From contig CM055096.1 in the NCBI GenBank assembly GCA_029204225.1, forward strand, positions 61,732,957 through 61,796,956: a DNA stretch of 64,000 nt, read 5' to 3'. The notes under the pieces were generated by a model, which was not told the origin of the DNA, made no database searches, and saw only the letters and a program-made list of their open reading frames with translations. Source of the stretch: Diphasiastrum complanatum (lineage: Eukaryota; Streptophyta; Lycopodiopsida; Lycopodiales; Lycopodiaceae). Positions 1 through 10,930 of this stretch are shown piece by piece (positions within the stretch are counted from its first letter, which is position 1; each line of letters begins with the position of its first letter). A program made the translations under genes and the position numbers.

Positions 1-2
1 AC

Positions 3-762
3 AGAGATAGAGCGAGAAAAAGTATCACACTAATTCAAGAAAGGTATCTAACCAATGTACTCTACAGGTATGGCATGGAAAACTGCAAGTCCGTAGACTC
101 ACCTATGGGCCCAAAATTCAAACTATCAAAGGATATGTGCCCAAAGACTGATGCAGCACATTGTCATAGTATATGTCAAATCCCGGCCTACCTCACTAGA
201 AGGCTCTACTTAGAGTACTAAGATACATTCAAGCCGCTAAGCACTATGCTTTGTGTTATGATGGAAATTCAGAGGATGCTTTGATATTAACTACTCATTC
301 TGATTATGATGGGGTTGGTAATGTGGACATAAGAAAATCCATTTCTGGCTATCTTTGCTTTCTAGCAAAAGGACCCATCTCATGGAACAGTCGAAAGCAT
401 AAATGCATTTCTTTGTCCTCCACAGAATCAGAATATGTCGCAGCTACCACTACAATGAAGAAAATTATCTGGCTCAAAAGACTGCTTCAGGATTAGATGA
501 TTATTCAAATCAGTCCAACTATGCTCTACTGCGACAATCAAAGCTGCATTGCTCTATTTTTGAACTCACGAACTCACTCTAGAACTAAATATATTGAAGT
601 TCAATTTCATTTTCTTAGAGAAAAAGTTTAGAATAAAGATGTCCAATTAAGTTACTGTCCTACTGCTAGTATGTTGGCTGATATCTTGACTTGGCCTCTA
701 TCAAGACAAAAGCATGTTGCATCATGTAGCTTGTTCAATTTCATTTTGGATGCTAAGAGTTA
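3..762 (+). pseudogene. Ty1/copia reverse transcriptase C-terminus and RNase H, fragment
   Basis: The left edge of the window cuts into a copia polyprotein. Frame 3 reads ITLIQERYLTNVLYRYGMENC, the usual connection between RT and RNase H. After a frameshift near 180-240 the RNase H follows, with SDYDGVGNVDIRKSISGYL, then ISWNSRKHKCISLSSTESEY, then CDNQSCIAL and ADILTWPLS. RNase H removes genomic RNA from the RNA:DNA hybrid during reverse transcription in the virus-like particle. There is an in-frame stop after LKRLLQD (about 494) and another near 630, so it is not functional. The coding end is followed within a few bases by a purine tract and an LTR, as expected for a 3' end. Family membership is seen directly; everything upstream lies outside the window. 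Confidence 0.9.
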
Positions 763-767
763 AGCTT

Positions 768-777
768 AAGGGGGGGG
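768..777 (+). other. Polypurine tract (plus-strand primer)
   Basis: AAGGGGGGGG lies immediately before the TGTTGG start of the LTR and just after the copia stop codon. In LTR elements this RNase H-resistant tract primes second-strand DNA synthesis. Confidence 0.8.
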
Positions 778-1758
778 TGTTGGAATTAAGCATCACTCCA
801 ACTCACTAGAATTTGACTCATTTGTATTCGTGTCTTCAGAACATGAAACATTCGAGTCAGTCTCATTCCTGAGCACCAGTACATTATGTAGATACACACA
901 CACTCTCTCTCTACAACAACTTTGCAGTCTTACACTCTGAAGTTGAACGTCTACGCAATAATCAACTGAAGCAGAAGAGGGACCGACAATGAACTCTTCG
1001 AATTTGAAATATTCAACTACATCATCTTCATTCTCCCATGAGCTCAAAGTCTTCGGTTCGAGATCTACATCACCCAAAACGCTCTGTCCAAATGTAGACC
1101 ATGTCACAATTCACTTTAGCACTTTTTAGTGATTTTACTATTTCACATTCGTTGCCAACACAATCATTATAACTGCTCCATGTACATATATACATGACAA
1201 CAACTCACGTAGATGATGAGTCAATCTGTGATGAATACATGCAAGTGGAGAAGAGTAAAACAAAATTTCTACGTGAACTCAATTGTGTCTTCATTATCTG
1301 ATTCCATAGGATCAGAGATCTTAGAGAGAGTGAAAGGCATTCAAAAGATAGAGATAGTTATTTAATCTATAACTAGCAAAGTAAGATCACTGCACACAGT
1401 GCACCATTACTGTGAACCATTCTTGGGCACATGATTGTGATCTGATCATTGTACTCACAACTGCTTAATTCAAATTCTCTATTCTTCTTACGTGTATTGC
1501 ACTACAAATGCTTTCTGATAGTCTTCTTTCTCTATTGACACTCACTCAATCCGGAATGTCTAATCTCGAAGGTAGCATGGTTGTCTTAGATGCCTAAGTA
1601 TTCGCTCTTTCATGGTTGTCTTTGACACCTACAACACATTCCTCCATTAGATCTAAGTTAATGCTTATGTTGTCATTTTGGTAAAGATCTTGAAATGTTC
1701 TCTATGTTGGAGCTGTGTCTCTTCTTCCGCACCTAATCTATTTGAGAGCACCCCAACA
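778..1758 (+). repeat. 3' LTR of the left-edge copia element
   Basis: It starts TGTTGGAATTAAGC directly after the purine tract and ends CACCCCAACA, giving TGTTGG/CCAACA inverted ends over 981 bp. Short ORFs inside it are fortuitous. The five bases after it (GAAAG) would be the target duplication, but the 5' LTR is outside the window so this cannot be checked. No second copy of this LTR was seen here. Confidence 0.75.
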
Positions 1759-2785
1759 GAAAGTGCACCTTTTTTGATAGAATGATAATGCATTATTGTA
1801 CAAGCTATTGACCAAAATCAATCCTAACATATAGCAAGTGCACACTCAACAAACTTAGAAATGTAGGTTATCCGTATCATTTGAACAAGATGTATTTATC
1901 TTGAGTGAATGTGATTTTTCATGTTTTTGAAGTATGAGCTATAATTTTTTTCCCATTCTATATATAATTCTCAAACTTTAGGATAGCTCCAATTTATGAG
2001 TGATTGTGTATTTTTCTTCTACAAGTATTGACCAACATAAATGACTTTTGTGCTCCTTGGTTCATAAATATGATGGTGAATTCAAAAAATGTCATTTAAT
2101 ATTTGAATAATGAGTTTTGTTTTATTCTTCAATATTCAATAGAAAAAATGAAAGAATTTAGTCTATCATTGCCTTCCAACATGAATCCACTTGATGTAGC
2201 CATGTTGCAATAATTTGATTCTTTCTTTCAACCTGTTCCAATGCACAAAGCACTCTCTTGAATGTCAAAAAATGAACTCAAGAAGAAATCACAAAGATAT
2301 GGAACCTCTCAAATCTCTTTCTTGCACCAAGCCTAGCAAATCCAACACATAGAATGAAAGATATTTGATCAACAAATGATCAACCTACAATCTCACTTTT
2401 TCATTTCCTAAACTTGAAACACACTCTTAAAAGGTCCAGCAACCTCAAACATAAGAAATCCAAACAAATTTAGTGTTTTGACAAAAGTACAAAAATTTAA
2501 TCTTGCAAATTCTATATGCAAATGCTAAAAAGTTGATATACTATCTTTAAGAATACATTAAAACCTATTCATAGCAATTAAAGTCGCCACATTCAACCAA
2601 GTATAGAGTGAAATCAGCCTACTTCAAATATTTTGCCTTCTATTGAGTTTTGATTCACAAAAATCAACTCTACGTATGAAAAATGCTTGATTTTTCAGTA
2701 GAAATCAATCTAGCATGCTCTAGAATTGGTAACTCCTCCAAATCCTTGCTAAATATAGCTGATCTTTCAAGTAACTTGCACCAAA
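1759..2785 (-). mobile_element. Untranslated leader of a minus-strand copia element
   Basis: No coding sequence is recognisable. The stretch lies between the LTR end at 1758 and a minus-strand primer site at 2786, and it has the low-complexity AT-rich character of the leaders seen elsewhere in this window (33.1-33.9 and 40.6-41.3 kb). I infer that it is the 5' leader of an element whose gag is absent, probably cut by the + strand insertion ending at 1758. Confidence 0.45.
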
Positions 2786-2797
2786 GCTCTGATACCA
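2786..2797 (-). other. tRNA primer-binding site
   Basis: GCTCTGATACCA here is TGGTATCAGAGC on the minus strand, matching the 3' end of plant initiator tRNA-Met. It directly abuts TGTGAAG, the terminal bases of a minus-strand 5' LTR. Confidence 0.8.
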
Positions 2798-3599
2798 TGT
2801 GAAGAATTTTCAGATCACTAAGATCCAATCAAACTCTAAGATCTTTGGTTACTAAAGATGTTAGCAACAAAGTAGAAAAAGAGAAATAAAACACCATGGC
2901 ATGTGTATTGTAAGTCCATGTGTGAGTACTTGTTAACAAATCTCTACCATGACATGTGTGTTATAAGACCATGGGTAGAAACTTAAACAAATTTTAAACT
3001 TCTAAGTTAGAAACTTAAGCTTAGAAACTTAAAAAATTCTAAGTTATCTTAAGTTCTAAGTTTAGAGACTTAAACTTTCTAAGTTAGAAGTTGTGAAGTC
3101 TTAGAATGGCAAGTTAGAAGTCTAATCCCATAAGTTATTGAAAACTTATGGAAGGGCCTTCTTGCTATAAGAAGAGAGGCATTTCCCTTGTTAATAACAC
3201 TTTGAGATTATGACAACTTGCCTTGTGATTATCTTGTTATTTCATTGTGTTCCCTTTGGAAGGTGCATAGCTTGAGGGAAGGTGCTCAGGCCTCCTCTTG
3301 CCTCCTTTCCTAGGAATTCGTTTGTGGCATGCTTTCATGGATTTATGCTTAATTAGCCGCAACCTCTATTGTTCATCTCCCTTTGGGTGTTAGATAGGAT
3401 TTAGATTAAACACCTTACTAGTCGGGAAGCCTTAGCAAGTTATAGTTTAGTTAGCAGTTCTTGGCTAGTTAGGAAAGCCTTAGCCAAGCCTTGGATTAAG
3501 TTTAGTTCCGAGCACTAGTTGGGAAGCCTTGGTGATCTCCTTTTTGTTCATGCTCTTTATCTTTTTTGTAAGCTTTTATATAGATCTTAGGAAGTGGAC
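2798..3599 (-). repeat. 5' LTR of a minus-strand copia element (right end approximate)
   Basis: It begins TGTGAAGAATTTTC beside the primer site. The right end is taken as the start of the next LTR at 3600. Between 2985 and 3140 it holds a cluster of the self-complementary motif TTCTAAGTTAGAA and variants. No coding sequence was seen. Confidence 0.5.
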
Positions 3600-4786
3600 T
3601 ATTGGGAAAGAGGGTTGTGAGAAACGAAAATAGTCTGAAAAGAAACAAACACGAAAGAAAACGAACTCGAAACTCAAAAGAGAAACAAACTCAAACAGAA
3701 AGTGTCCATGCGTAGTGGAATAAGCTATCTCACTCTTTCCTTAAGCATGACTACGCCTATTGGACACGAACAGAACATTAGGGATAGAAATCACGTTCGA
3801 GCTGATTACGTAGCCAAACATTGAGCATCAAAACATCATAAAGATAATTTGTCGTGAACAGCTAGACAAATTATTAGTCACGAATTATTCACGAAGAGCT
3901 ACACTGAGGTCGATTGATAATTAGTCGCGAAAGACAAGACTAAATATTAGTCGCGAATTGCTAGACTAATAATAATTCACGAAGAACAGACTACCAGATT
4001 AAACAATAAGAAAGTCAAACAGAATGTAGAAAAAGCATTGCAATATTGACGCAAATTTGAACACAGAATAACATAGATGTAATCAGATTAAGTATAGAAA
4101 AATATACAGGTCAATAATGCAGGTGAGCACAAGACAATAGCAGACGAAACCGTGTGCTTCACAAAGCTAATCCAATTTGTAAAAGTGATAAGCCTATTAC
4201 TGACAATACAAAGAATCGATGCATGAAAGCATCTACTATGTCTATCTCTGATAAGCTTCTGATGTTATGTAATGCTTCATACACTTAATGCTTGTTTCTC
4301 ACTTATCGTATGTGGATACGCATATGGTATTCAATATATATACATAATTTTTACAGGTGTGCAGATGAAAAAAGTACAAAGTGGATGTGCTGTCTGTGAG
4401 AGATCGTGAGTGGCTGCTGTCGTTGTCAAATTTGATTGCACAGTTGTATGGGATGAGCGTGAGAAGGCCGTGACGTCAACCTTCGCTAAAGTAAACGTTG
4501 ATGAAGATGCGAAAAACGTGACACTCTAACAAATGCCTTAAAAACTGATTTACAGGGTACCTTAAATCGTGAAGGGCACCTTTGGCATTTGTAGGACAGT
4601 GTCGCTTTTTTCGCCTTTTTTGCCTATGGAAATTCACTTGTATTTATGCAGACAATCACGTTTTATTTGTCTGTCTTATTTTACATGTAAATATGCAGAC
4701 TGTGCGACAATATGAGTAAAATGTAGCAACATGAATGGAGGTAGATTAACATAGGATTTTGGAGAGTAAAGAAGATAAATCCAACA
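3600..4786 (-). repeat. 3' LTR of a minus-strand family B copia
   Basis: The right end reads AAATCCAACA, so on the minus strand the LTR starts TGTTGGATTT. It is preceded there by a purine tract (plus-strand CCCCCCCCC, 4787-4795). The left end TATTGGGAAAGAGG matches the left end TGTTGGAAAGAGG of a second copy at 19269. Shared blocks include GGAATAAGCTATCTC and GATTACGTAGCCAAAC. At 3845-3985 there are repeats of AGTCRCGAATT-type units. Length is about 1187 bp. Confidence 0.75.
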
Positions 4787-4799
4787 CCCCCCCCCTTAA

Positions 4800-5490
4800 T
4801 CTGGATCCGTGAATGCTTTGATCTTCAGACTAAGCAAGGCACAAAACTTGTTGTGTGCATTAACACTTAATGTCTTTGTGAATATATCTGCAACCATGTC
4901 CCGCGTTCTATAGTACGTTAAGCCTACCTCCTTGTTGAGAACCTTGTCCCTGATGTAGTGATATCGAATTTCAATGTGCTTATTCCCAAAGTGAAATCTA
5001 GGGTCTGCTGATAAGGCAATAGCACTCTGATTATCACAGAAACAAAATTGTAGGATTGTAGTGATACAAATTAATGTCTAACAAGAAATTTCTCAACCAA
5101 AACGCTTCTTTAATAGATTGAGAAACAGCTACGTATTCTACTTCTGTAGAAAAAAGAGCGATAGAGGTTTGCTTACGACTGTTCCATGAGATAGGACTAC
5201 CATTGAAGAAGAATGTAAATCCAGATGTGGACTTACGATTGTCTACATCTCCTCCCCAGCTTGCATCAAAATATCCACTGAGTTGATGAAGATTGTCATT
5301 CCTGACTTCTCCATAGCAGATGCACTGATCCATGGTAGCTTGAATATACCTCATGACTCTTACGAGAGCCTTCCAATGGGTAATGCCAAGATTAGCCATA
5401 TATTGGCTGAGTGAGCTTACTACAAAATAGATGTCCAGTTTTGTACAGACCATTGCCTACATGAGAGATCCAAGTATCATTCGATAAGAA
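4800..5490 (-). pseudogene. Family B copia RNase H, 3' end of pol
   Basis: Minus-strand reading gives MVCTKLDIYFVVSSLSQYM, then ISWNSRKQTSIALFSTEVEY, SQSIKEAFWLRNFLLD, CDNQSAIAL, and a C-terminal tail ADIFTKTLS ending just inside the purine tract. This is the RT connection plus RNase H. It ends at about 5490 inside ILGSLM, where the upstream RT is missing, so only the last third of pol remains. There is one stop or frameshift near 5034. It is very close to the second family B copy at 20-20.5 kb, which has the same residues with few changes. Its 3' LTR is at 3600-4786. Confidence 0.88.
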
Positions 5491-5570
5491 TAACTTTATT
5501 TTGCCATTCTGGTTGTGGTTGTAACGTGGCAATGATCTCGGCCCTGGTGGAGTATTGGCTTTGATCAATG

Positions 5571-6018
5571 TCTTATTTGCCTCCCCTCATGTTGGGAGGG
5601 TATTTCCTCTTAAATTTCTCTGACTCCCTTGTGTTAGCCAGTTTGCCTTTGGGCCTAGTAGGGGAAGTTGTCCTACGCAGCTGGGATGGCCTTGCCAGAT
5701 AATCACCTAGGGCCTTAGTGCTCGTATCTTTCTCTTTAGCTCGCTCACTTGTCGGTGGCTCAGCTGCACCCGTGTCTGGCCTGGGAGAGACCTTTCTCGT
5801 TTCAGTTGATCTGCCAAGAAGTCGTCATCACCTCCAATGTCCGTGTTAGTTTCTGGAAGGTCGTGGATGGAATGATCTAGGGAGAGGGGTGCGGGGGTGA
5901 TACGTTTAGGAGGAGGCGGAATCAACAAGTTATACGCAGCACTGGGGGAGTGGAGTTGTTGGAGGAACTCATTCCGTCGGGCCTTGTAAGTGTTAGTTGG
6001 ACCTTTTGATGGGCCCAT
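5571..6018 (-). pseudogene. Unrecognised basic protein, downstream of gypsy integrase
   Basis: It starts MGPSKGPTNTYKARRNEF and continues with a proline-rich part and an acidic DIGGDDDFLADQLKRE. It then runs through a charged helix LSHRQVSELKRKIRAL, where a frameshift near 5710 moves the open frame. The continued frame is rich in Arg/Lys/Pro and stops at NMRGGK. I know no family for it. It is on the same strand as the coiled-coil ORF upstream and the integrase at 9.9-10.9 kb, which suggests a 3' accessory ORF of the same element. Not intact. Composition is more GC-rich than the flanking copia DNA. Confidence 0.4.
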
Positions 6019-6212
6019 TATTTTGCTAGGAGGTGATGAAGAGAGGGGAGATAGAAGAATTGTGTAAGTTGGAATGAATGTTTCAAAAAAATAAATGTAG
6101 AGTAAGAGGAAGGGTTAAAGGTGGGAGGGGGTAGGGGTAAAGTCATGGAAGCAGCACCGGCTCTCCGGCCACCCGATCCCGAGCTACCGTCTAAAGGGTG
6201 GGTTTGCCTGCC

Positions 6213-6856
6213 TTAATTTCCTGCACCATCATTCCCATCATCATCCCTCGGCTTTGTTGATTGAGCACCTGCTTGAGCCTTGCACGCCGTGTCCCATAGT
6301 TGGTTCACCTTGTCCAAGATTTGCTACAGGGCCTTCGTAGTGTCTTCCAGTTGCTTCTGGGACTCCAGGATGATCTTCTCTTGTTTGGCCACAATGTTTT
6401 CAAAATTTCACTTTTCGGCTTCCCATTCATGGATTAGCCTTACGTATTTTTCCATCTGGATGGCTAAGGCCCGTGGGGCCTGGAATTGAATGTCCTCGGG
6501 CTTGACTAGAGGTGCGACAACTGTCATTGCACTTGATGATCCATCTCGTACTTGGTCGATTTGGACTATCTGGTGCTTCAATTGTTGCTGGACCTCTTCC
6601 AGAGTAGACTTCTGTCCGACCATCACGAATTTGGTTTCCACTGTTTCTTTCTCTTTCTGTTTGACTAGTCTTTGATATTGCACAATCTCTTGGTCTTGAT
6701 GCTGGACTCTGCTCTCGAGCATTTGGTGCTGGCTCACCAACCAATGCATGTGGTAGCTCGTTTCGGATAGGCCAATCATCGAGTGCTTGGCTGCTTCAGT
6801 GAGCTTTTCAGGGTTAGTGAGGGTTGGGTACTGATCTGGAGTGTGGGATGGTGAGG
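6213..6856 (-). pseudogene. Coiled-coil ORF, probable second exon of the 6.9-8.3 kb gene
   Basis: An acceptor-like run TTTTTTGGTTTAG (minus strand) precedes an open frame. It goes from PEKLTEAAKHSMIGLSE through a Gln/Glu/Lys-rich heptad region (SQHQMLESRVQHQDQEIVQY) to IHEWEAEK, then ENIVAKQEKIILESQKQLED and ends ...GNDGAGN. In-frame stops occur after WEAEK (TGA, near 6405) and after DTTKAL (TAG, near 6320). The whole thing looks like a structural coiled-coil protein. Function is unknown. Its placement 3' of a gypsy integrase on the same strand is reminiscent of extra 3' ORFs in some plant gypsy lineages, but I see no envelope-like transmembrane segment. Confidence 0.45.
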
Positions 6857-6886
6857 CTAAACCAAAAAATCAACGCGGTGTTAGAG

Positions 6887-8273
6887 CTAAAGATCGAGGT
6901 GGAGGTGGAGGGAGTGAAGGGATGATGTTTTGACTGTTGTGGTGGTGGTGGTTAGTGGAGGGGTCTGACTTCTTTTTGGCTGCGTCCCCTTTTCTGGATC
7001 GTCGTCGCTTATTTCCATCAGGTCCTCAGCATCAAAATATTGCAACGTGTCCAGTGTGTGGACTTGCTGGGCATGTGGTTGCTGAGCCGCTTCTGTGTCC
7101 TGGGGACTGGATATCCCCAATCCTCCCCCCCAAAAAAATTTGTGGTGGGGTGGTGGCTTCATCTGATTGACCTGTGGCTTGAGTTACTGCTGTATCAGGT
7201 GGTTGTGTAGATGTAGTTGCTCCATCACCCCCGTTGATGACATATGAGGGTGACGAGTGTTGTTGTGATGTCGTGGATGAGCTGCCTGCATCTGAGGTGG
7301 AACCATCTGAAACTGATCCCACCGGTGATGTGCTCCCAGCTTGAAGCTTCTCTTGTCTCTGTTGTTGCTGTGTGCTTGACAACTGAGCCTTTGAGGTATC
7401 TGCATGTTGAGCTCTGGAAGTTGCAGCTGTTTGTAAATCCTGTGGTGGGCTTCTTGGCTTCTGCACCAGAGGGAGGATACTGGTGTTGACTCGTTTAGCC
7501 TGGGATCTCGATGGTGAAGTGTTCCTTGCACGCTTGGACTTCTTGTGTGCAATGGGAATTTCCCATGCCTTGTCCGCAAGCTGTAGTTGTTGTTGAAGAT
7601 TTTTCTCGTTCTGTACTTGGTGAGGAGTGATATCTGTTATCAGATATCCCAATACTGTGATGGGCTGCTTGTCCTTAATGCACTCATGAAGAAAATTCGA
7701 AACAAACTATGCCCAGTCATAGAGATTCTGGAAGTGCAGTCATGAATCTGCCATCATGTGAAATAGGGACATGGATACCCTCTGCAACTTTTTCCTTGGT
7801 CGTTGTGTGCACTTTGTCAAGTACGCACATGCCGCTTGTAATTGGGAGTCATTGATTGCGTCAACTTGATACCCATCCTTGTTTTTCCAGTTTGCCACTG
7901 ATGGATCAATAAATTTGAAATACGCTATCTGCTCGATTTTCTTAAGTGTTCTCGTGACAACATTGGGTCCTCTTGGGAACCCAAAAGGTTGCAAGTCGGC
8001 CGGTGCAAATGATAGGTTGTAAACATAGTTCCTCACAGGAGGGACTATTAGCTGGCACGACCTTGCAGTAGCATTGTAGTTGGTGTAGATCATGTGCACG
8101 AGATAGGGGCTTTGATACCTCGTTAGGACAGTCATTTGAAACTCAACTGTTTGAAGAAAAGGTGTTGCCTGTTGGTAACAATGTTGCATTTCTGTAATGT
8201 CCAATGTGGATAAGTGGATGTCGAGCTTATTGGTTGTGGGGTCATCAGAGCTGGAGGAAGGGTTGGTAGACAT
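6887..8273 (-). pseudogene. Unrecognised ORF with Gln/Ser/Thr-rich tail, decayed
   Basis: The frame opens at MSTNPSSSSDDPTTNK and runs through a folded-looking part (LVHMIYTNYNATARSCQLIV, FGFPRGPNVVTRTLKKIEQI) to MMADS. A TGA at 7740-7742 and a TAG about 10 codons later interrupt it, but the same frame continues via TVLGYLITDITPHQVQ into a long low-complexity Q/S/T/P tail. A shift at the C7A7 homopolymer (about 7127-7140) moves the frame to HTLDTLQYFDAEDLMEISDD. So one protein of roughly 450 residues has decayed by two stops and one frameshift. No known family is recognised. The neighbouring coiled-coil exon and the basic ORF may belong to the same transcript. Confidence 0.45.
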
Positions 8274-8293
8274 GATGAAGAAATTGAAAAAAG

Positions 8294-8573
8294 GGTGTCG
8301 GTGGAGATGGGAGCGGAGGGCGTTGACTGAGATGGAAGGAAAAGGTGTCGGTTGAGATGGAATGAAAATGCGTCGGCTGAGATGGAATGAAAATGCATCG
8401 GCTGAGATGGAGTGGAAAATGCATCGGCTGAGATGGAGTGGAAAAGGCGTCGGTTGAGATGGAAGGAAAAGGCGTTGGCTGAGATGGAAGGAAAATGCGT
8501 CGGCTGAGATGGAAGGAAAAGGCGTCGACTGAGATGGAGTGGAAAAGGCGTCGGCTGAGATGGAAGGAAAAGG
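8294..8573. repeat. Minisatellite 1, about eleven 25-26-bp units
   Basis: Units read GCGTCGGCTGAGATGGAAGG followed by AAAAG or AAAAT, with small variations. The core GTCGGYTGAGAT is shared with the array at 9149-9510. It lies upstream (minus-strand sense) of the ORF starting at 8273. Confidence 0.9.
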
Positions 8574-9148
8574 AATGGATTGTGAGAAATTGAGGATGGG
8601 AAGGAGAGTGTGTGAAAGTGGAGGTGTTGTGGATGGAAGGGTATGGAGGATGTGTGGTAATCGAAGTATGGTGTGAACAATGGGTTGTAGAGGTTCCGAA
8701 AAAGAAGATGTGGGTATATGGTTGTGACTAAGCGGAAGAGGTTAAGACAGTTGTTTGGAGAGGATGAAAAGTGTGGAAGATTAAAAGTTGATGCTCAATA
8801 GTGTAACAGAAGCGTTTGGAATGCTTGTGTGACACTACCCCTCAACATGCGAAATGTATCAAATGCTTTGTTCTCCACTGGCGATATTAGGGTTGGAAAC
8901 AGTTTGTGATGGCGCTCTCAATGAAAAACACATGAGGATGGCTGAAACTGGGTGGAGATGGTGTAGAAGCACTGACGAATGCACCGGATGAGAGAGCATC
9001 AGGATCGTGTAGGAGAGTCTGAAAATTGCCAGAGGATCGTCGCCAGGGAGCTCCAGAGTTCGCACTTCCCTGAGGTGCGAATGTGGTCGAAGTGATGGCA
9101 TTTATGGACGCCTTTGGGTGGGCGTGGGCACGATGAGATGTATCTGTA
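8574..9148. other. Spacer between two minisatellites, no gene recognised
   Basis: The open frames here are short and of low conviction (for example minus strand 8859-9101). No domain, splice site or LTR terminus was recognised. Confidence 0.4.
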
Positions 9149-9510
9149 GCGTCGGTCGAGATTTTAATAAAGTCACGTCGGTCGAGATCTTATGAAAGTC
9201 CGTCGGTCGAGATCTTATGACGATCCGTCGGTCGAGATTGAAGTGGATCCCGTCGGTTGAGATTGAAGCGGATCCAGAGAAATTGAAGCGGATCTCGTCG
9301 GTTGAGATTGAAGCGGATCCCGTCGGTTGAGATTGAAGTGGATCCCGTCGGTTGAGATTGAAGCGGATCACGTCGGTTGAGATTGAAGTGAATTTTGTCG
9401 GTTGAGATTGAAGGGGATCCCTCGGTTGAGATTGAAGTGGATCCCATTGGTTGAGAATGAAGTGGATTTCGTCGGTTGAGATTGAAGTGGATCCAGTCGG
9501 TTGAGATGTC
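9149..9510. repeat. Minisatellite 2, about fifteen 25-bp units
   Basis: Units read GTCGGTTGAGATTGAAGCGG followed by ATCCC; one unit near 9275 is partial. The core GTCGGYTGAGAT matches minisatellite 1 but the second half differs. Minus-strand translation of the array gives repeated SISTDG/NLNRRDPLQSQP, which is a consequence of the repeat and not evidence for a gene. Confidence 0.9.
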
Positions 9511-9859
9511 AAAACCTCAATATGAAGGAATGGATCTGTTGTATGCAAGTGAAGAACTTCAAGGGGAAAAAATATGATTGCGGCCCAGAGTAGAAGTTCT
9601 TATGAAAATAGTGTATCCCCAGCGATGTTTGTATGTTGGAGATGCCAGTTAGACACAAAGATGAGGTGGCTAAAGTGTGAGAACCAGTTCCTATGGTGTA
9701 GCCTATCATTTGCTGATCTAGGACCTTCATGACCATGAGTATGTACAGGAAGGCATGCAAAACTAGAAGTAAAAATTAAATTAAATTAAAAATAATAAAA
9801 TAAAGAGAAATGTAGAATATGTACTAGGAAAAAGATGTTAAATTGGGTCAACAAAGAAC
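9511..9859. other. AT-rich stretch downstream of gypsy integrase
   Basis: It contains a run of AAATTAAATT units near 9775-9800 and no recognised coding sequence. It may be the element's 3' non-coding region; no LTR terminus or purine tract could be fixed. Confidence 0.35.
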
Positions 9860-10930
9860 AACTCTTCATAATACCGCCGTAGACGACCACCGTTTACGAT
9901 AGTGTCTAGGAGTATCCCGTCAAGTGTTTATAATTGGACGGCACCATTAGGAAAACTTTTATTAATAAAGTATGGCCCATCGCTTCTGAACTTCGATTTG
10001 TCGGGGTGCTTCTTTGATGTATAAAGAAGCACCTGGTCACCTAAGTGTAGATCTTTATTGCGCAGGTGACGGACATGCCAGACCTTTTGGCATCGTTTGT
10101 TAACTAGTTGTGCGTGATAAGATATTAGTCTTGTCTCGCATAACTGGGCTAACGTAAACAGCCTGGTTTTGACTTGTTGTTCTATTGAAGCCTTTTCACA
10201 GAGATGTGTTGAAAAAGCTTCCGTAACTCTTAGCGAAGGTACTAAGAATTCTACGGGCATTACCGCTTCTTGACCATATACTAAGTGGAAAGGTGTAATC
10301 CACCCAGTGGCTTTCTTCGGGGTGGTGCGGTAAGCCCAAATAGCTGAGAAAAGTTTTGTTTCCCAATCAGAGCGACTGGTTTCAACTATCTTAGTTAAAA
10401 TTTTACAGATCGTCTTGTTAGTGGATTCAGCCTGGCCATTACACCTAGGATAGTACGATGTACCTTTTCTGTGAACGACCAGGTAATGGCGTAGGAGGTT
10501 ATCAACGACAGCATTTAAAAAATACATGCCGCGATCACTAACAAGCTCTATGGGACATCCAAAATGTGTAATAATGTTTTCGTAAAGAAAACGTGCAATT
10601 GTCTTTGCGTTGGCGTCCTTCGTTGCTCGAGCCTCCACCCACTTAGTGGCATAATCTGTGGCTATGAGGATGTATCGAGCTTGGGTATGTTTTGCTGCTG
10701 GACTGATTGGTCCAACAAAGTCAATCCCCCACTTATGGAAGGCTTCGTCTTCTATAATGGGAGTCAATGGTGTGAAGTCTGCTTTGGTATTTTTCTTTGC
10801 TCGTTGACAGACATCACACGCTTTAATGACAACAAACGTGTCTTTAAACAAAGATGGCCACCACAATCTGCTCGAAGGATAATCTTCGCTGTGGCTTTAG
10901 CAGAAAAGTGGCCACCTCCAATGCCCTCAT
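9860..10930 (-). pseudogene. Ty3/gypsy integrase
   Basis: The minus strand opens with the zinc-binding region: AHEGIGGGHFSAKATAKIIL, a frameshift near 10862, then WWPSLFKD and CDVCQRAK (the H-H-C-C site). The catalytic core follows with GIDFVGPI (first Asp), ELVSDRGMYFLNA (second Asp) and RCNGQAEST (Glu), so the D,D,E triad is present. It ends with the C-terminal GDQVLLYTSKKHPDK and the GPYFINKSFPNGAVQL region, followed by a degraded GRLRRYYEEL near 9870. Integrase joins the cDNA ends to nuclear DNA. Upstream RT is absent on this strand. The coding sequence begins almost exactly where the + strand RNase H at 15.3 kb ends. Confidence 0.9.

Noticed and set aside
8132-8680. Minus-strand ORF of FSFHLNRRLF-like repeats
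   Set aside because: Translation of minisatellite 1, overlapping the better-supported ORF starting at 8273 in another frame.
5571-9100. Envelope-like gene of a retrovirus-type gypsy element
   Set aside because: No signal peptide or transmembrane segment is visible in the three ORFs.
8294-9510. CRISPR-like array
   Set aside because: Units are directly adjacent with no unique spacers, no cas genes, and the context is eukaryotic.
9102-9548. Minus-strand ORF with repeated ISTDG/NLNRRDPLQSQP
   Set aside because: A 25-bp minisatellite is open in several frames at once; no independent sign of coding.
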